Positions 24,071 to 36,496 are shown, counted from the stretch's first letter. The stretch: DNA of 64,000 nucleotides from Plasmodiophora brassicae (GCA_039704465.1 JASFAU010000005.1:992001-1056000), one strand, 5' to 3'. Numbers and translations are program-made. The notes: generated from the sequence alone by a model not told the origin.

Positions 24071-26173
24071 ACAACCCGTTTTCGCCTGCTCCTGCAACGG
24101 GATCCCATCTCGACGGGCGTAACGTGGATGGCGTAGCCCCATTGACACTTCCGCCCGTGATGGCCGTCGAATGTGACGATCCCCAATGGCCCCGGCTGGT
24201 CACTCAATGCGACCAGACATTGTGCAGCGACATTGTCGCGCTGTGCCGATGGCGGTCAGCAATGCTGAGGTTCGTATCGCGTGTAGCTGATACCAGCAAA
24301 GCAGTAATGATTCGTGCAAGGACTTACTTCGCGGAGTGGCGAAGGCGCACCCGTCTCCGACTCTTTGTTGCCTTTCGGCACTGGTGCCGCCTAACGAAGC
24401 TGCTCAGGTCGAGGAGGCAGCGCTTTAGACGTCGCGTCCTGCGTGCATGGAGACGGTCCGCTGTCGTCAGCGTCCGTGTTCGTATCTGCGCTCCCATCTG
24501 CGAATCATTTCTACATCAACGGGCCCTGGCGCAAGGGTACGAACAGTCGTGCAACCTCGATAACCGACGCCCATATCGTCGTCTCCAGACTCAGACGGTG
24601 GGTCACATGTACTCTGCGCGCCCAGGTGACCGAACGCCATGCGTCTCGAACGAAGAGGAACGCGTTGCGAGCTTGGCGGGCCGTCCTTATCGCACAGGTC
24701 CCCCTGGCATCGACCCGCTGCGTATCTTGCATGTTAACTATTGGGTAGGTGCTGTCCCCTGGAATGCTGCTTCGTCGCCAGTTCCGACGATGGCGGGATG
24801 TTGCCGAATTTCGGAGTCAGCACCTGTGGCAATTGTCGGTTCGTGTCGATAGGCGCCTGCTTTCCAACTCGTGGGCCATGTTTCGGCATGCATTCAAGCA
24901 CAGCCGGGCCGTTCTTTCCGCCGAGTTCGCATGACTGTCATTATCAGTTCCACCGGTGTGTCTTACGTCTGCTTCAGGGCACAGGTTGATGCCCAGCGTG
25001 TGCGCACATGCCTTCAGCACGCCTTTGGCCACTGGGTGTCATCGTTCGAAGCGAGACTTGCAGAACCGTTAAGACGGTTCGTCGTCCAGCGAACCACATT
25101 CCGTCAGTGGCTGACGTTTGTCGTCCAACGAGTACGTTTTATCTTGGGCGCCACCACCTGTCCGCCCCTGACAAAGCCGATGCGTTTCTAGAAGTCGGAG
25201 GCCACCATGGCGTATTTTCTGCGACGATCTCGAGCACGATCCGTCAGCAGGAAGGCATTCTGCTGGTGGTGCCAACTGGCAGTCTGCAATCGCCTAGTGA
25301 AGCGATCCCGTTCTCGCCGACGATGCGCCTTGTTTGCCAGGTTACGCCGATAACGTTGTGTTCTTCCGTCGGGTCACATTCGTTGCAGCTGGAGATATAC
25401 GGTGCTACAACGACGACGCTTATGGCACTTGGAGCAGCTCTGCCTTCGGAATCACTTGCAGTACCGTCGTCGACCGCTCCTCGAGTATTCCTTCAACCTT
25501 GTACGACTCGTACCATATCTATACATGCTGCCGTCAGGATGTGCTGATGGGGCACACAGTGGAGCATCATGCTACAGCTGAGGTCGCGTCTGCGATTCCG
25601 AGTGGCCGAATGTATTCGACAGGGATTCCGGATGTGGCGCCTGGTGTTCCAACGACACCGGGCCGCTCGCCTGTTCCGTCTGGTCCGCATCGTCGACCTC
25701 TGGATCAAAGCCTACTCCTGTACGGGAACCATTCCGTTGGCCCTTCCGCTCAGTAACCGTTTTCTACAGTAAGGACTCAGGAGCGCGCCAGCGTCGAACT
25801 TGCCGACCTGTTTCGTTTACGATGTGTCGGTCGGCGATCGATCCGCAAATGGCACGCATGTCTCGTCGGGGTAGGCGGCCCTATACGCCCTGATCCAGGT
25901 GGTCACTAGACACACTAACTCTGTTGATGATAGAGCCCTGATTCAGTGCAAGTTGACGCTGCTGATCAGTGCTGGATCCGGCACGCGTGTCGAAGAGCAA
26001 TTCAGGCGCTGCAGTCGAGTGTGGAGCGGCGTCAACGACGCGCATCGTCGTACAGCCGGTGGCGAATTCTTCATCGGCTGTGGGACAAGTGGCGGTACGA
26101 GACTGCCAACGCTGTTGTTGCCGAGCCACCCCGGTACGATCGCGACGAGTGCCGAGAAACGTGCCGACAGTAG
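24067..26173 (+). CDS. SFI1-like centrin-binding repeat protein
   Basis: Exons 24067-24536, 24589-24697, 24749-24910, 24985-25131, 25192-25340, 25389-25500, 25560-25719, 25770-25870 and 25970-26173; 537 aa, all phases consistent. From about residue 75 the protein is a chain of basic helices with spaced hydrophobic-x-x-Trp motifs, e.g. FAEWRRRT, FRHWCRL, LRAWRRS, LRRWVTC, LRAWRAV, FRRWRDV, FGHWVSSF, FRQWLTF, FRMWRLVF, IRKWHACL and LWDKWRY. This is the Sfi1 repeat style, in which each repeat binds a centrin and the array builds the centrosome/basal-body duplication scaffold. No other domain is present. The first ATG overlaps the VPS24 stop by 4 bp; an internal ATG (24160) could be the real start if transcription begins inside the VPS24 end. 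The Sfi1 assignment rests on the repeat pattern, not on unique residues. Confidence 0.72.
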
Positions 26174-26258
26174 CGTTCTACTGGCTGTTCTACTGGCTAT
26201 TGCTGTCCAAATTCCATATTACAGTACTGTACACACGACAGTATAAATCCGGTCCCAC

Positions 26259-27123
26259 CTATGAATGCAATGTATTCGATACGGACGTTTGCATCAGGGT
26301 GATGTAGGTCGACACGATCAGGAAAAGGATCGTCTGCCCGATAAGCACGTGTCAATAAGGACCTGGGCATAGGCGCGGGACAGCATTTTACACTTTCGAA
26401 TCTTGTTTGTGCTAGTTCTTCAGCGAACATGAGGACAAGAAGGTGAGCGCTACTTGCAGCAACGAGAAGGGACGCCGAGCAGTGAGTCCAGAAGGACAGC
26501 ATCAGTGACAATGAAAGGAGAATCAATCCTGTCAGCGCATGGACCAGCACCGCTGCACGACATCTGCAACCAGCGATTCAGCAGTATGCTACCAGCTGGG
26601 CAAACGTGCCGGGCAACCTGACAACATCCTTAGACAGCTCCAGCGGGCGGACCGTGAACTCCACAACGACCGCTATGGTTAGCATGGCACCGACGAGGAT
26701 GACCACCTCCAGTCGCAAGTGGAATATACCCTGTTAGCGAAGGTGAACAGCAGACCGTGCTGCGGTTGCAATGCACGTACGTAATACATGCCCCAGTAAC
26801 GGGCCATATGAAACGCGCTCGGCAGAATCAGAATCATGCAGACGGTTGACAGGACGCCCGCCAGTCTTTGAACGGCCTGTCGACCGCCGCCTGCGCATTC
26901 ACGTCAGGTCTGCCGTGCTGACGAAGAACACGTGCGGCTGACATGACTCGGGGCCGAGCGCGTCGACCAATGCGACGAACGCGTGGCCAGCAGCGGCGCC
27001 GGCGAGCGCGCGCACACACAACCGCGGGGCACCCGCCGACGCCGTCGCCCCGATGTCGTACGCGACGACGGCGAAGGCCGCCGCTGACAGCACCGAGCGC
27101 GCATCCGGCAGCGCCCTGCCCAT
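26259..27123 (-). CDS. small polytopic membrane protein, unknown
   Basis: Exons 27123-26923, 26876-26781, 26730-26618, 26563-26392 and 26333-26259; 218 aa, all phases consistent. About five or six hydrophobic segments are visible: an Ala-rich pair in exon 1, LSTVCMILILPSAFH in exon 2, VVILVGAMLTIAVVVEF in exon 3, LTGLILLSLSLMLSFW and a second helix in exon 4, and TILFLIVSTYITLM in the last exon. No signal peptide or catalytic motif; family not recognised. The frame stays open upstream of the chosen ATG to 27324, so an extended N-terminus is possible. It converges on the SFI1-like gene with 85 bp between stops. Confidence 0.6.
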
Positions 27124-27685
27124 GACGCCGTCGACTATAAACTGAGCGCCTCCCCCGTCGCCTTGACGCGCACGGCCCCGTTTTCCGCGGCACAGCCACA
27201 CTCGACAGCAAGGCCAGGGGCGGCGGGTCCCACACTCGTTGTCGTAACGCCTGACGTCGTCGCGGCAGTCACATGCGGTTCCGGCGATGCCAAACAGAAG
27301 CGTTCTGATCCATCGACGCGACACCCTGGATCAGCCGCAGCAGTGTTGCTAACGTTCCCAAGCACCCGTATAGTGGGTTTCGGTATATTCCGCGTGACTC
27401 CTTTGACGTGGTGGTCGAAACCTTCTCGATGGGACGAGTCCAGTTGCTTGCGCTCGTGCTCTACATGCGGTGTGGTGTCGCGCGCAGGGGCGATACCGCG
27501 GATTCCGTGGCGGACACCGGATCTGGCCGTCGCGGGCTGCATCCACGACAGGCACGCGCTGCACCAGCGTCACGACTACGACTGGCGCCCCTCTCCGTGG
27601 CGACATGCTGCGTGCGGGTGCCGGCGAACCTGGTTGCCCGACCAATAAGGAGCTGCACCGACACGTCCGCGGGGCACTGCCCACG
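27124..27685. other. divergent intergenic region (membrane protein / THADA)
   Basis: About 560 bases between divergent genes. Open frames continue upstream from both start codons but show no conserved sequence. An alternative in-frame THADA start lies at 27605. Presumed bidirectional promoter. Confidence 0.4.
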
Positions 27686-30600
27686 ATGTCCGCTGCAGAG
27701 CAAGTCGAGGAACTGCAGCGGCTGGTGCGCGACGACGATGGGTCGTCGGACCGGGCGCTCATCGTCTGCCGCGCCGTGTCGGACGCGAACATGCCGGGTA
27801 CCCGCCTGGATTCGTCACTATGCGACGCCTACTCCGCGCTGATTGCCGCGTCGACGACGACGGCCCGACTCACCCTGGCCACGGCCGACGCTCTACGCTT
27901 CGTGATTTCGCGGCCAGACGACCGTCGCGAGTTCGGTGCCATATCGACTGCCGCGGCGGCCGTTGTCTCCTGTCAGTTGGCCCATCGTGTGCCCAGGATG
28001 AATGCGGCCGCCATCGTTTACCTGTGCAACGACTCCTCTGTCAGCACGGCCTACCCATTCGTTGACGTTCCTGGCGTCGAAAGCCAGGGAGACGAATTCG
28101 TTCACCTGGTCCTGATTCGAGCCGTCATCACGTACGGGACAAGCGATTCCACGTTCCTGTCGGCAACGTTTCCGCATCTGGTCAACGTGTACGCCACCTC
28201 ACCATCATGTTCTTCGCTGCGAAGAACCGCCATTGTCACGTTAGCAGACTGGGCGCAACGATCAGTGGACAACGGCGATGATGTCATCGCCAGCCTGAAT
28301 CGCCTGCTCGATGTCGTCATCGAATGCAATGACGGTGATGTCTGTTCGGCGTATCGTCGCCTCTTGGACATCATCTTCCACTTCGATCATCGTCACCGTC
28401 CTGAAGATGCCGCACGGCTCCGTCGCGTGATTCAACAAGGCACCAAGGCGCATTGGCTGATCGCGTCTCGTCTGGTTTACGGATTGGGCGCCAAGACCGC
28501 TGTGGCCTCGTGCCCGGCGCTGATTGGCCGCCTCCTGCAATGCGCTGGAGACCCTCACGTCTGGAGCGAAGCGAAGCTCGTATTCGAACGCGTCACCGTG
28601 GACACGTTCGCGGTCGTGCCTCAGGAACAGTGGCTGGCTCCCATGCTGTCCATTCTGACTGATAGCACCGGGTCCTTGCCGTCAAGGATTGCGAAGGACA
28701 ACCTGCATGCGTTTGCATTGCCGGTCCTCGTCCGAGTAGCGCCTCGCGAGTGCTGGGCGGCGGTCTTCGGTGCTCTTCGCGATTCGGATACCCAGGCGGC
28801 TGTAGACTCTTGCTTTGCGGTTGCCGGCACTTTACGACGCTGTGGCGTTCGTCTTGGAAACATTGGCCTGGCCGATGAAGAAGTCATCAAGGCGCTCTCG
28901 AGCGGTACCGAGCAGACTCGCCTGACGGTTCTTGCATTCGTCTGTCTTTGTAGGTGCCTGTCTTCTGTTCTTAAGTCTGGTCTTCGTGTCTGATCATACT
29001 TCATCAGCTCCACAGATAGCGGAGTTGCCATCGACTAGGGAATGCGACCTGGTACAGGCGTGCCTGCATGCGTTACGGTCACCTACGTTGTCCTCCGTTC
29101 GGAACCGGGTCGCCTTTCTCATGAAGGCGTTTCTAGCGCGAATCAAAAATGGCACGTGGCGTTCACGCAAGGAGCGCCGCCTGCACCCCGCCTCGCCATT
29201 CGATTCCGACGACAGTGACGACGACTGCGTTGTCGCCGAACACTTCAGGTCTGTTGACGCATGTAACGTTTAATGGCTTCGATAACGATTGTATTCTAGG
29301 TTCGTTCGTTGGCTCCTCAAGTCGTCGGCAGAGAATTTGTACCGTGGAGCGTCGCTCGACCGGTTACTGATGAATCTTCAGCTGATTCAGATCGTGACGG
29401 ACACGTTTAACGGATCCTGGCGCGACACTTTCGTTGGAACTCGCGTGCTGTCCACCTTATCGTCATTTATCACCCCAGTGCGGTCATTAGCATCATCAAT
29501 CCTGCTGCGAGTCGCGTCGGCATCACCCATTCCCGGCCTGGAACGCCCAAGCGACTTGCGTCCTGTCATTACATCGGTTCTGGCGCGTTTGACTTCTGCG
29601 ATTCCCAGCGAAGCAACGGCCGCTGCTCAGACACTGCATGTCCTGTTCACCGTCTATGTTCAGCGGCTGCGTTGGACGATACTGGTAACGGCCGCCCAGA
29701 TCGCTGTTGAACGAACCGAGGACAACATTGACGAGTTCATCGGCAATCTGGCCGACATGGTATCCAGGCAAACACGCTTGGCGATGTGCACGCCCCTGGC
29801 CGATCGATATCGCATCGAAAACGAACGCTCGTATGGGGCGCTTTGTGCCCTCACCTTCGTGGTCGAGTCGCTGCCGCGTTTGTCAGAGGACTGCGCCTCA
29901 GTGGTGGCCGACGTTGCAAGAACGTGTCTTGACGTGGCACTTGAAGCGCACATCAGTGAATCTGTCGCTGTCGACTGTCGCGGACACGTCATTCTGGACG
30001 AGGACGACGCCGACAGCGGTGATGACGAGTCGCGCATCGTTGTCGTGCAAAGCTGGCAGATCATCAAGCAGTCCTGCTCGCTGCTTGTGGCGATCACGAC
30101 CGTGACGCATAACCCTTCTTTGATCAACGACATCGGTCTACTTATTCTCAAGATTCTACGTGGAGCCAAACACCAGGGCATCATCACGCGCGCGTTCCAA
30201 TCGTTGGAGGCTCTGTGCGCTCATGTTCTGGCTCTGGATCAAGGTGCCGGGTTTGTTAATGCCTGGCTCGACACGTTACTTGATGTCCTTCAGTCTGGCG
30301 AGACCTCGCGCCTGGCCTGGATTCGACGAAGCGCTGGTGTCCCGTTCTGTTACCGGGCCATCCTTCGCGCCGAAATCCGAAAGTCGCCCCATTGCCGTAC
30401 AATGTCTCGTCGTGTCATGTCGACGATCATGAGCATCATCAGGACCTCCCCGGAATGGGAGGCTCGCGTTCTCGCCCTGAATGTGCTCCGTGCTGTGCTG
30501 GGCGACGGCGTGCTATCGGTACACCTAGTATCGTACATCCCCGATGCGATGCGGTTCGCCCTATCTGGGTTCACCTCAACGCACTGGGCCATTCGTAACG

Positions 30601-32417
30601 CATCGCTCATGCTGTTCACGACCATCGCCCGCAACCAGGACCTGGGCCCCGTTCGCGCCCAGATTCGTATTGTGCTGCTCGACGAACTCGCCCAGCTGTC
30701 ACCGGACACGTCTCACCCAGGCCTGTATCCCGTCCTGCTAATGGGTACGCTTGTGTTTCCCCCACGTCGAACAATCTCCTGACTGGAGTGTATCTAGTGT
30801 CTCGGATGTCGCGATCGCCAGCAATGACGCCGTTCGTACCTCTTGTGGAGCAATGCAGCCGGCACCATATCTTGATGCTCAGACACATGGCAGCTCGGGC
30901 CATGCTGCCATGCTGCATGGACCCAATGCAGCGCCTGGTCGCGTTACTACGCGACCACTTGCCTCCTAAGCACAGACTGTCGTCTATCTCGTCCAACGCG
31001 CTGCATGGCCTTGTTCTACAAATGATTGCTCTATCTGGCGACCTTGATGATGGTCAGCGACCGCCTGCTGACTTGGTCCAGTCTCGGCTCTATTTGACGG
31101 GGTCAGCGATGACCTGCCCCACTGTTCGTCGCGAAGCGATGTCGGCGTTCTGGCTTCTTGTGGACACGTCCTCTTTGAATGCCCTGGTGTCAACGTTGTT
31201 GCGATCAGCAGTTGACGCGAGCGAGCGCCCTCCAAATGGGATTGGGGCTCGGCGGCTATTGGGTCGCGCTGCCAAGCTCATCATCCACTGTCTAAGATTC
31301 GTGTCGGATAAGGACGAGCGACGTGCCTTGGTTGCAGCGTGTTCACCAGCAGTGCTGGTAGACTCGATCCCGGACGACGTTGATGCCAACGTTCTTCACG
31401 ACATTCTTCAGTGCTGCCTAGAGCGTGGGATGTCGTTCGTTGAATGTTTGCCCATTATCGATCGTTCGGGAGCTCGATTAACCGAGGACCAGTGTCTGGC
31501 TGTTCGTTCTGTAGCTGAACGGGATCCAATTGCTTTGCGTCTCGTTGGCAGGTGCCCAACGTCTGCCTTGGCCGATGTCCTCCCTGTCGTGTCCCAGGCC
31601 GCTGCCCCGTGCAAATCTGTCGACATGCGTTTGGCCGCTTGCGTCGCTCTTCTTCGTCTTCGACAGGACCGCGTTGAGATCGACGACACCAGTGCGTCTG
31701 TCTTCTGGACGACCGCGTTGCGCCTCCTCCAGTAGGATCTAATCGTTTGGTGGTGTGTCTAACTACGGCCTCCTGACAGGAACTTGATAGGGACGAAAGT
31801 GGAACGGTTCGAGATGCCGCCGAAGCCCTCGTACCTGTTATCGACACAAATGCGCGGGTGCATACGACTCTCGAGCGTCTGTTCTTGTACCTGATGCGGG
31901 ACCTGTCGCATTGTACGCCCCTGCACGTCGCGCTCTGGGAGATGCTGATGACGCTGGCCAACGTCAGCGACGGCGTCTCCGCGAACGTCGTCTACGTTCC
32001 CGACAGGGACAACGATTTCATGGAACCAGTCCTGCTCGCTCAGCTTCTTGCCTCGCTCATCCATGCCGTCGTTTCGGTACGGTTGACCCTGTCCAACTGA
32101 CAGTATTTGCCAAGTTGCTAATTGCTTTGTAGATGGGCACGCCTCTAGCGGGTTCCTGGAGGAGCGAGGCCGAAAAGGCAATTGTCGACGTCGTGTCCCA
32201 CGTTTCCAACGAGAACACGAGTTCGGCGTCGTCCAACCGGTTCCATGCTTTGTATATAGCGGGTCTAGCTGTGCTAGCCGCTAGTGGCCGTGTCCCTGAT
32301 GCATGCAGGGACATGTATCAAGTGGACCCGGACCTAGCACCGCTCCTGGATAGTCCGGCAGACGTGACCCAGCATCTGTTCCTGCTGAACCCATTGTCCC
32401 AGTGTTACCCCAATTGA
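27686..32417 (+). CDS. THADA/Trm732 homologue (DUF2428, tRNA 2'-O-methylation cofactor)
   Basis: Exons 27686-28939, 29016-29248, 29300-30744, 30798-31731, 31791-32076 and 32133-32417; 1478 aa, all phases consistent. The whole protein is ARM/HEAT-like helical repeat. The DUF2428 core (about residues 745-945) is diagnostic: WQIIKQSCSLLVAI, HQGIITRAFQSLEALC, LAWIRRSAGVPFCYRAIL, LALNVLRAVLGDG and IPDAMRFALSGFTSTHWAIR followed by NASLMLFTTIAR. Yeast Trm732 is the partner of Trm7 (FTSJ1) for 2'-O-methylation of position 32 in the anticodon loop of some tRNAs; human THADA is the orthologue. An acidic loop (SDDSDDD) lies near residue 490. A second in-frame ATG (27605) would add 27 residues. The methyltransferase partner is not in the window. 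Confidence 0.88.
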
Positions 32418-32528
32418 TTATTACACGCCGAGCGCGGATCAACTGGCCAGTACAGTATCGAAGTCCTCCACAGACCGATGTGATAGTGCGTTCCACTAGA
32501 CTGCATTTAGACACCGATACGGCGGCAC

Positions 32529-34531
32529 TCAGTACCCCTGGGTCAGGTCCTCACTTGGCGAAATGACGTCGTCGATCTTGAGAATCATCTTGACGACCTG
32601 GGTGGCCAGCTGGATCTGCTGCTGCTTGCCGATCAGGGATTCGAAAACACCCTGCTCCTTCATGTTCATTGTGGACGCCCGAACGCAGTCGACGCCGATG
32701 AAGTGGTTGCCGGTCGCGACCTGGGCCGCTTTCGCTTCAGCAACAGAATCAATCGGGGACAGCCCACTGTTCTCGGCCAACGCCATCGGCGTGTTCTCGA
32801 GCGCATCGGCGAACGCCCGAACGGCGTACGCCTCGACACCTTCCTGGCGTTCGGCTTGGTCGGTAATGTGGAGAGCGCACGAAATCTCGCACGACCCGCC
32901 ACCGTAGACAATCTTGTTGTTCTTGATGAGGTTGCGGGTGACGCACATGGCATCGTGAAGCGACCGCTTCGCCTCGTCGACGATCATCTGATTGCCACCG
33001 CGAACGAGAACGGTGACAGCATGCGAGTTCGGGCAGCCTTCGATGAGCAGCATGTGGTCACGTTGCGTACCGAACGACACCTCGCGAACTGTCTTGGCCG
33101 TCCCCAGTTTCTCGGGAGACAGTTCCTCGAAACGCGGGATGATCCTTCCGTTCGTCGCAATGGCGAGCAGTTCCAGTTCGACACCGCCGACCCATCGGAC
33201 GGCAGGCATGTCATACTGAAGCAGAAGATGATTCGCCTCGTCGTCGAAGCCCCACTGGCACATGACAATGGAGGCGCCGCTCGCCTTGCATTTCTCAACC
33301 ATGTCGACGAAGTACTTCTGCTCGAGCTCGAACAGCTTGTTGTAATCCTCGACGCTCTTGATGTCCAGTTTGTGGCCTGCACAGCCGATCAGACCGGGTA
33401 CACTAAGCACATCCGCAGAGAAGCGCACCAGTTTTCGGCTTCGGAGGCTCGAACGGGCAGGTTAGCAACGCGATCTTGACATCGCTGAGGTGCTTCGGCA
33501 TTTGCGGGTGCGACATGTCCTGGTCAAGTATGACATAAACAGAACGGCCAACGTAAGGAAATCTGGGAGCCAACCTTGTCAAGGACAATGCCCTCGACCA
33601 GCATCGTGTCTTCCAGCTTGCCGCCGACTTTGCCCTCGACCTTGATCAGGTCGAAGTTGACGTCGCGACGCTCGAGATCGGCGACGGACAGGACGGCACG
33701 AACGGCAATCTCAGCCATCTTGCGCTGATACCGGTTAATGATCTTGGAACCAAGCCTATCGTGTTCCAAATCAGATCACGAACGGTACGAGGACGCCGAG
33801 ACGCAACGGCACTACGTTGTCGATGCGGTCTGCACCAGAGGCTCGATGTTGTCCGCGTCGAACTCGATCGTGTCGCAGATCGTCTCCAGGTGGCGCACCG
33901 CCAGGCGGGCGGCAATCTCAAACCCTTTCGCAATGCGGATCGGGTGCACGCCCTTGTCGAGCAGCTTCTCAGCTTGTTGCAGCAGCGCGCCTGGCATTGC
34001 AATCGCCCATAATAAGCAACGGACGTCATTACATTCCAAGCGAACGCGGTGTTACCGGCAAGCACGACGACGCCGGTCGTGCCGTCCCCGATCTCGTCAT
34101 CTTGCGACTTGCTGAGGTCGACAAGCAGTTTCGCGATCTGATGTTGGACCTTGAATCGTGGGAAATAAGCGGCGTGAATGTTGGAATACGGGTGGTTGTA
34201 ATGACATACCTCCATCTTGTCCAGGATCGTGGCGCCGTCGTTCGTGACAGTGACATCACCGTCAGGCGAGACGAGCATCTTGTCCATCCCCTTCGGGCCC
34301 AGCGACGTCCTCATAATATTCGTGACGGCCCGCGCCGCCAGGATATTCGCCTTGTGCGCCTCCAGGCCATGCTTCCGCTGCGTGCGCTGCTGCTCGCGCA
34401 GGATCTATCGCAACGGTCGGTTCCACGCCTGCGCACCCACCCCGACGGAATGCCAGCGCACGTACGATGAACGGGCGCCCGTACTCGTCATACGCCATCT
34501 GTGCCATCTCGCCGCCGGCGCCGCCCTTCAT
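32529..34531 (-). CDS. CCT5: chaperonin TRiC/CCT subunit epsilon (CCT5)
   Basis: Exons 34531-34466, 34404-34210, 34149-34056, 33990-33816, 33755-33575, 33519-33429 and 33376-32529; 549 aa (human CCT5 is 541). It opens [14 protein letters not shown], typical of the epsilon subunit, then [31 protein letters not shown] and the nucleotide-binding/hydrolysis motif [15 protein letters not shown] (about residue 105). The epsilon-type apical segment [20 protein letters not shown] is followed by [19 protein letters not shown]. The equatorial [11 protein letters not shown] and the C-terminal IDDVI stretch are intact. CCT folds actin, tubulin and other cytosolic proteins as a 16-subunit double ring. ATP-binding residues are all present. 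The first ATG used is eight residues upstream of a second candidate. Confidence 0.97.
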
Positions 34532-34782
34532 CTCGTCCGCCTCTCCGTTCGCCGCGCGTCCACTCGCGTCTCTCCAGGAACACCGTGAGCGGACTTAGCT
34601 GCTCTCCGCCACCGTCTCGTCGCCGTCGCGCGCTATTCTGGGAATCAATCCCCTACGACGTACTGTACGTCAACGTTGATGTCTGGCCGTGCGGCTTCCC
34701 CCATCCCGCCATCCATCCGCATCAGAACGCTGATGTACCGCCGCGGAGAAAACCGCTGGAGAATGTGTTGCGGCGCCCGCAA

Positions 34783-35569
34783 ATGGTTGACCCGAAATGC
34801 AAACTTCGGCCCAGGTTAGTGCAACGGGGGGCGGATTTCGTTGCACGGACGGCGGATCACGCCAAACAGGCGTGGAGCGGGGGGCGCATGCGACCGGGGT
34901 TGGAAGGTCGGGCGATATTTCGGGTATGGCGCAAGGTGGAGCTGAAGACGGCGTGCGATCTGGCCAAGATGGAGGTCGAGGCGGTCGTCAACGCGGCCAA
35001 CCGCAGCCTGCGCCGCAGTCGTGGCCTGTGCGAGGCGATCTTCCAGGGGGCCGGCGTGTCCGATATGGAGAAGGCGCTGAAACCGCTGGCGCCTTGTCCT
35101 TTGGGCGGCGTCAGGCTTACTCCCGGTTGTATGGTGGTCTGACTGATCGTGCGTCCGTTTGACATCATGGGACATGCAGGGTTCAAACTGCCTGCCAAGT
35201 ACGTCATTCATGCTGTCGCACCGACTAACGGCGGGGAACCCTCCGAGCATGAGACGAAAGCGCTCCTCAATTGCTACTGGAACACCCTTGAGCTCTGCAA
35301 AGAGGAAGGCATCAAGCAGGTGGCGTTTCCGTGCTTGGGGACGGGGATCGTGGGGTTCCCGCACCGCCAGGTTTGCTGAATACCGCTCCACGTCCCGATG
35401 GGCAGTTGACATGGTTCCGAAGGCGACATCCATCGCGCTCATGACGGTTCGCGACTGGATGTACACGGACAACAACGAAACCTTTATGGACAAGGTCATC
35501 TTCACGGCGATCCGACGGACGGATATCGCATTGTACTGTGTGGATTTCGCGGCCAGTGGAACGATCTGA
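34783..35569 (+). CDS. macrodomain (ADP-ribose-binding/hydrolase) protein
   Basis: Exons 34783-35125, 35180-35370 and 35423-35569; 226 aa. The macrodomain fills the middle and C-terminus: VEAVVNAANRSLRRSRGLCE (the VNAAN loop that binds ADP-ribose), IFQGAGVSDMEKAL, PAKYVIHAVAP, LNCYWNTLELCKEEGIKQVA, FPCLGTGIVGFPHRQ (the second ligand loop) and ATSIALMTVRDWM. Macrodomains bind or remove ADP-ribose, or process O-acetyl-ADP-ribose. The usual glycine-rich stretch after VNAAN (often LLGGGGVDGAI) is replaced by RSRGLCEAI, so ligand geometry may differ; hydrolase activity is uncertain. An open frame runs upstream to 34501, but the start at 34783 is the first plausible ATG near the domain. Confidence 0.87.
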
Positions 35570-35677
35570 TAAGGGTGCAGGTACCAAGAGCTTCTACCCC
35601 TCTTCTTCAGGAATTAGCTCGTCGGGTGCAATCAACAATGGGGTGTATTGTCGAGCTCGTATGCCGTGCTGATGGTA

Positions 35678-36325
35678 TTACCGGCCGTACTTCAGAAACT
35701 CCCATGGACGATTGTCTGAGTACTACATGAGCTATGCACGGTACAAACAGAGACCGATCAGGGGCTACCTAGTGGGCAGACTTCGCGGGTCTTCAGCCAT
35801 CGAGATATGCCTTCGCGTTCCTGGTCAGTATACCCGTCGCAGTAGTGAGCAAGACACGGATAGTTACAGTGGAAATGGAACGTGTGGTTGCAGGTGCCCC
35901 AGGCAACTGTACAATCCTCGGTGACATTCGTGGCCTGATTGGCCTGCACGATGTCACAGAGTGAGGAACCCCCATGTAGAAACCGTCCGCCCGATATTCA
36001 CCTGGCACTCGATGCACAGATCCATAACCTAGCAGACCACCGGTCATCAGCAATGTCGACACCGCAATGCTAGCGTAGCGCTCATACGTGATTGCGACAG
36101 ATGGCACAGTTGTCGACAGCAATATCTATACAGAGCTCATCAACACACCAGACGCCGGGTTGGGCGACGCAGGATCTCACCCCAGGACCACATCGCGACC
36201 GCATTCCAGCTTCGAATCTCGAACTTATCACCAGACGCGGTGGCGGGGCCGGCAGATCCCTCGGCGCGCCCTGGCCCTGGCTCCGACAGGTCCATGGCGA
36301 CCGGCCCCTGGTCAGTGTCGCCCAT
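35678..36325 (-). CDS. RBX1: RBX1/ROC1 RING-H2 subunit of cullin-RING ubiquitin ligases
   Basis: Six exons: 36325-36181, 36125-36088, 36028-36002, 35943-35868, 35810-35769 and 35715-35678; 121 aa (human RBX1 is 108). Signature sequence in order: [16 protein letters not shown] (cullin-binding strand), [58 protein letters not shown] and [12 protein letters not shown]. All zinc-binding Cys/His residues of the RING-H2 are present, and the Trp of SRW contacts E2. RBX1 recruits the charged E2 to cullins 1-4. One exon is only 27 nt. Alternative start at 36295 (MDLSEPG). It was recoverable only by joining tiny exons, which explains why it has no long open frame. Divergent from the secreted Cys-rich gene. 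Confidence 0.96.
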
Positions 36326-36496
36326 CGCCGCCGACTGTTCCAACTGCCACGGCGTTTTTGGCCCCGTGTGTTGATGCACAGAATAATTTTGGCGGGGTCA
36401 AGGCCTCGAGCGTCACTCACGACACAGAGCACTTACGGGGTTTGGGACGTTCGCATCTCGTTCGCGGGTATCGTCGCCGAGCCCCTGACGTGCACG

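Noticed and set aside
34816..35505. Minus-strand open frame of 229 codons over the macrodomain gene
   Set aside because: Shadow; the plus strand carries the macrodomain motifs in three phase-matched exons.
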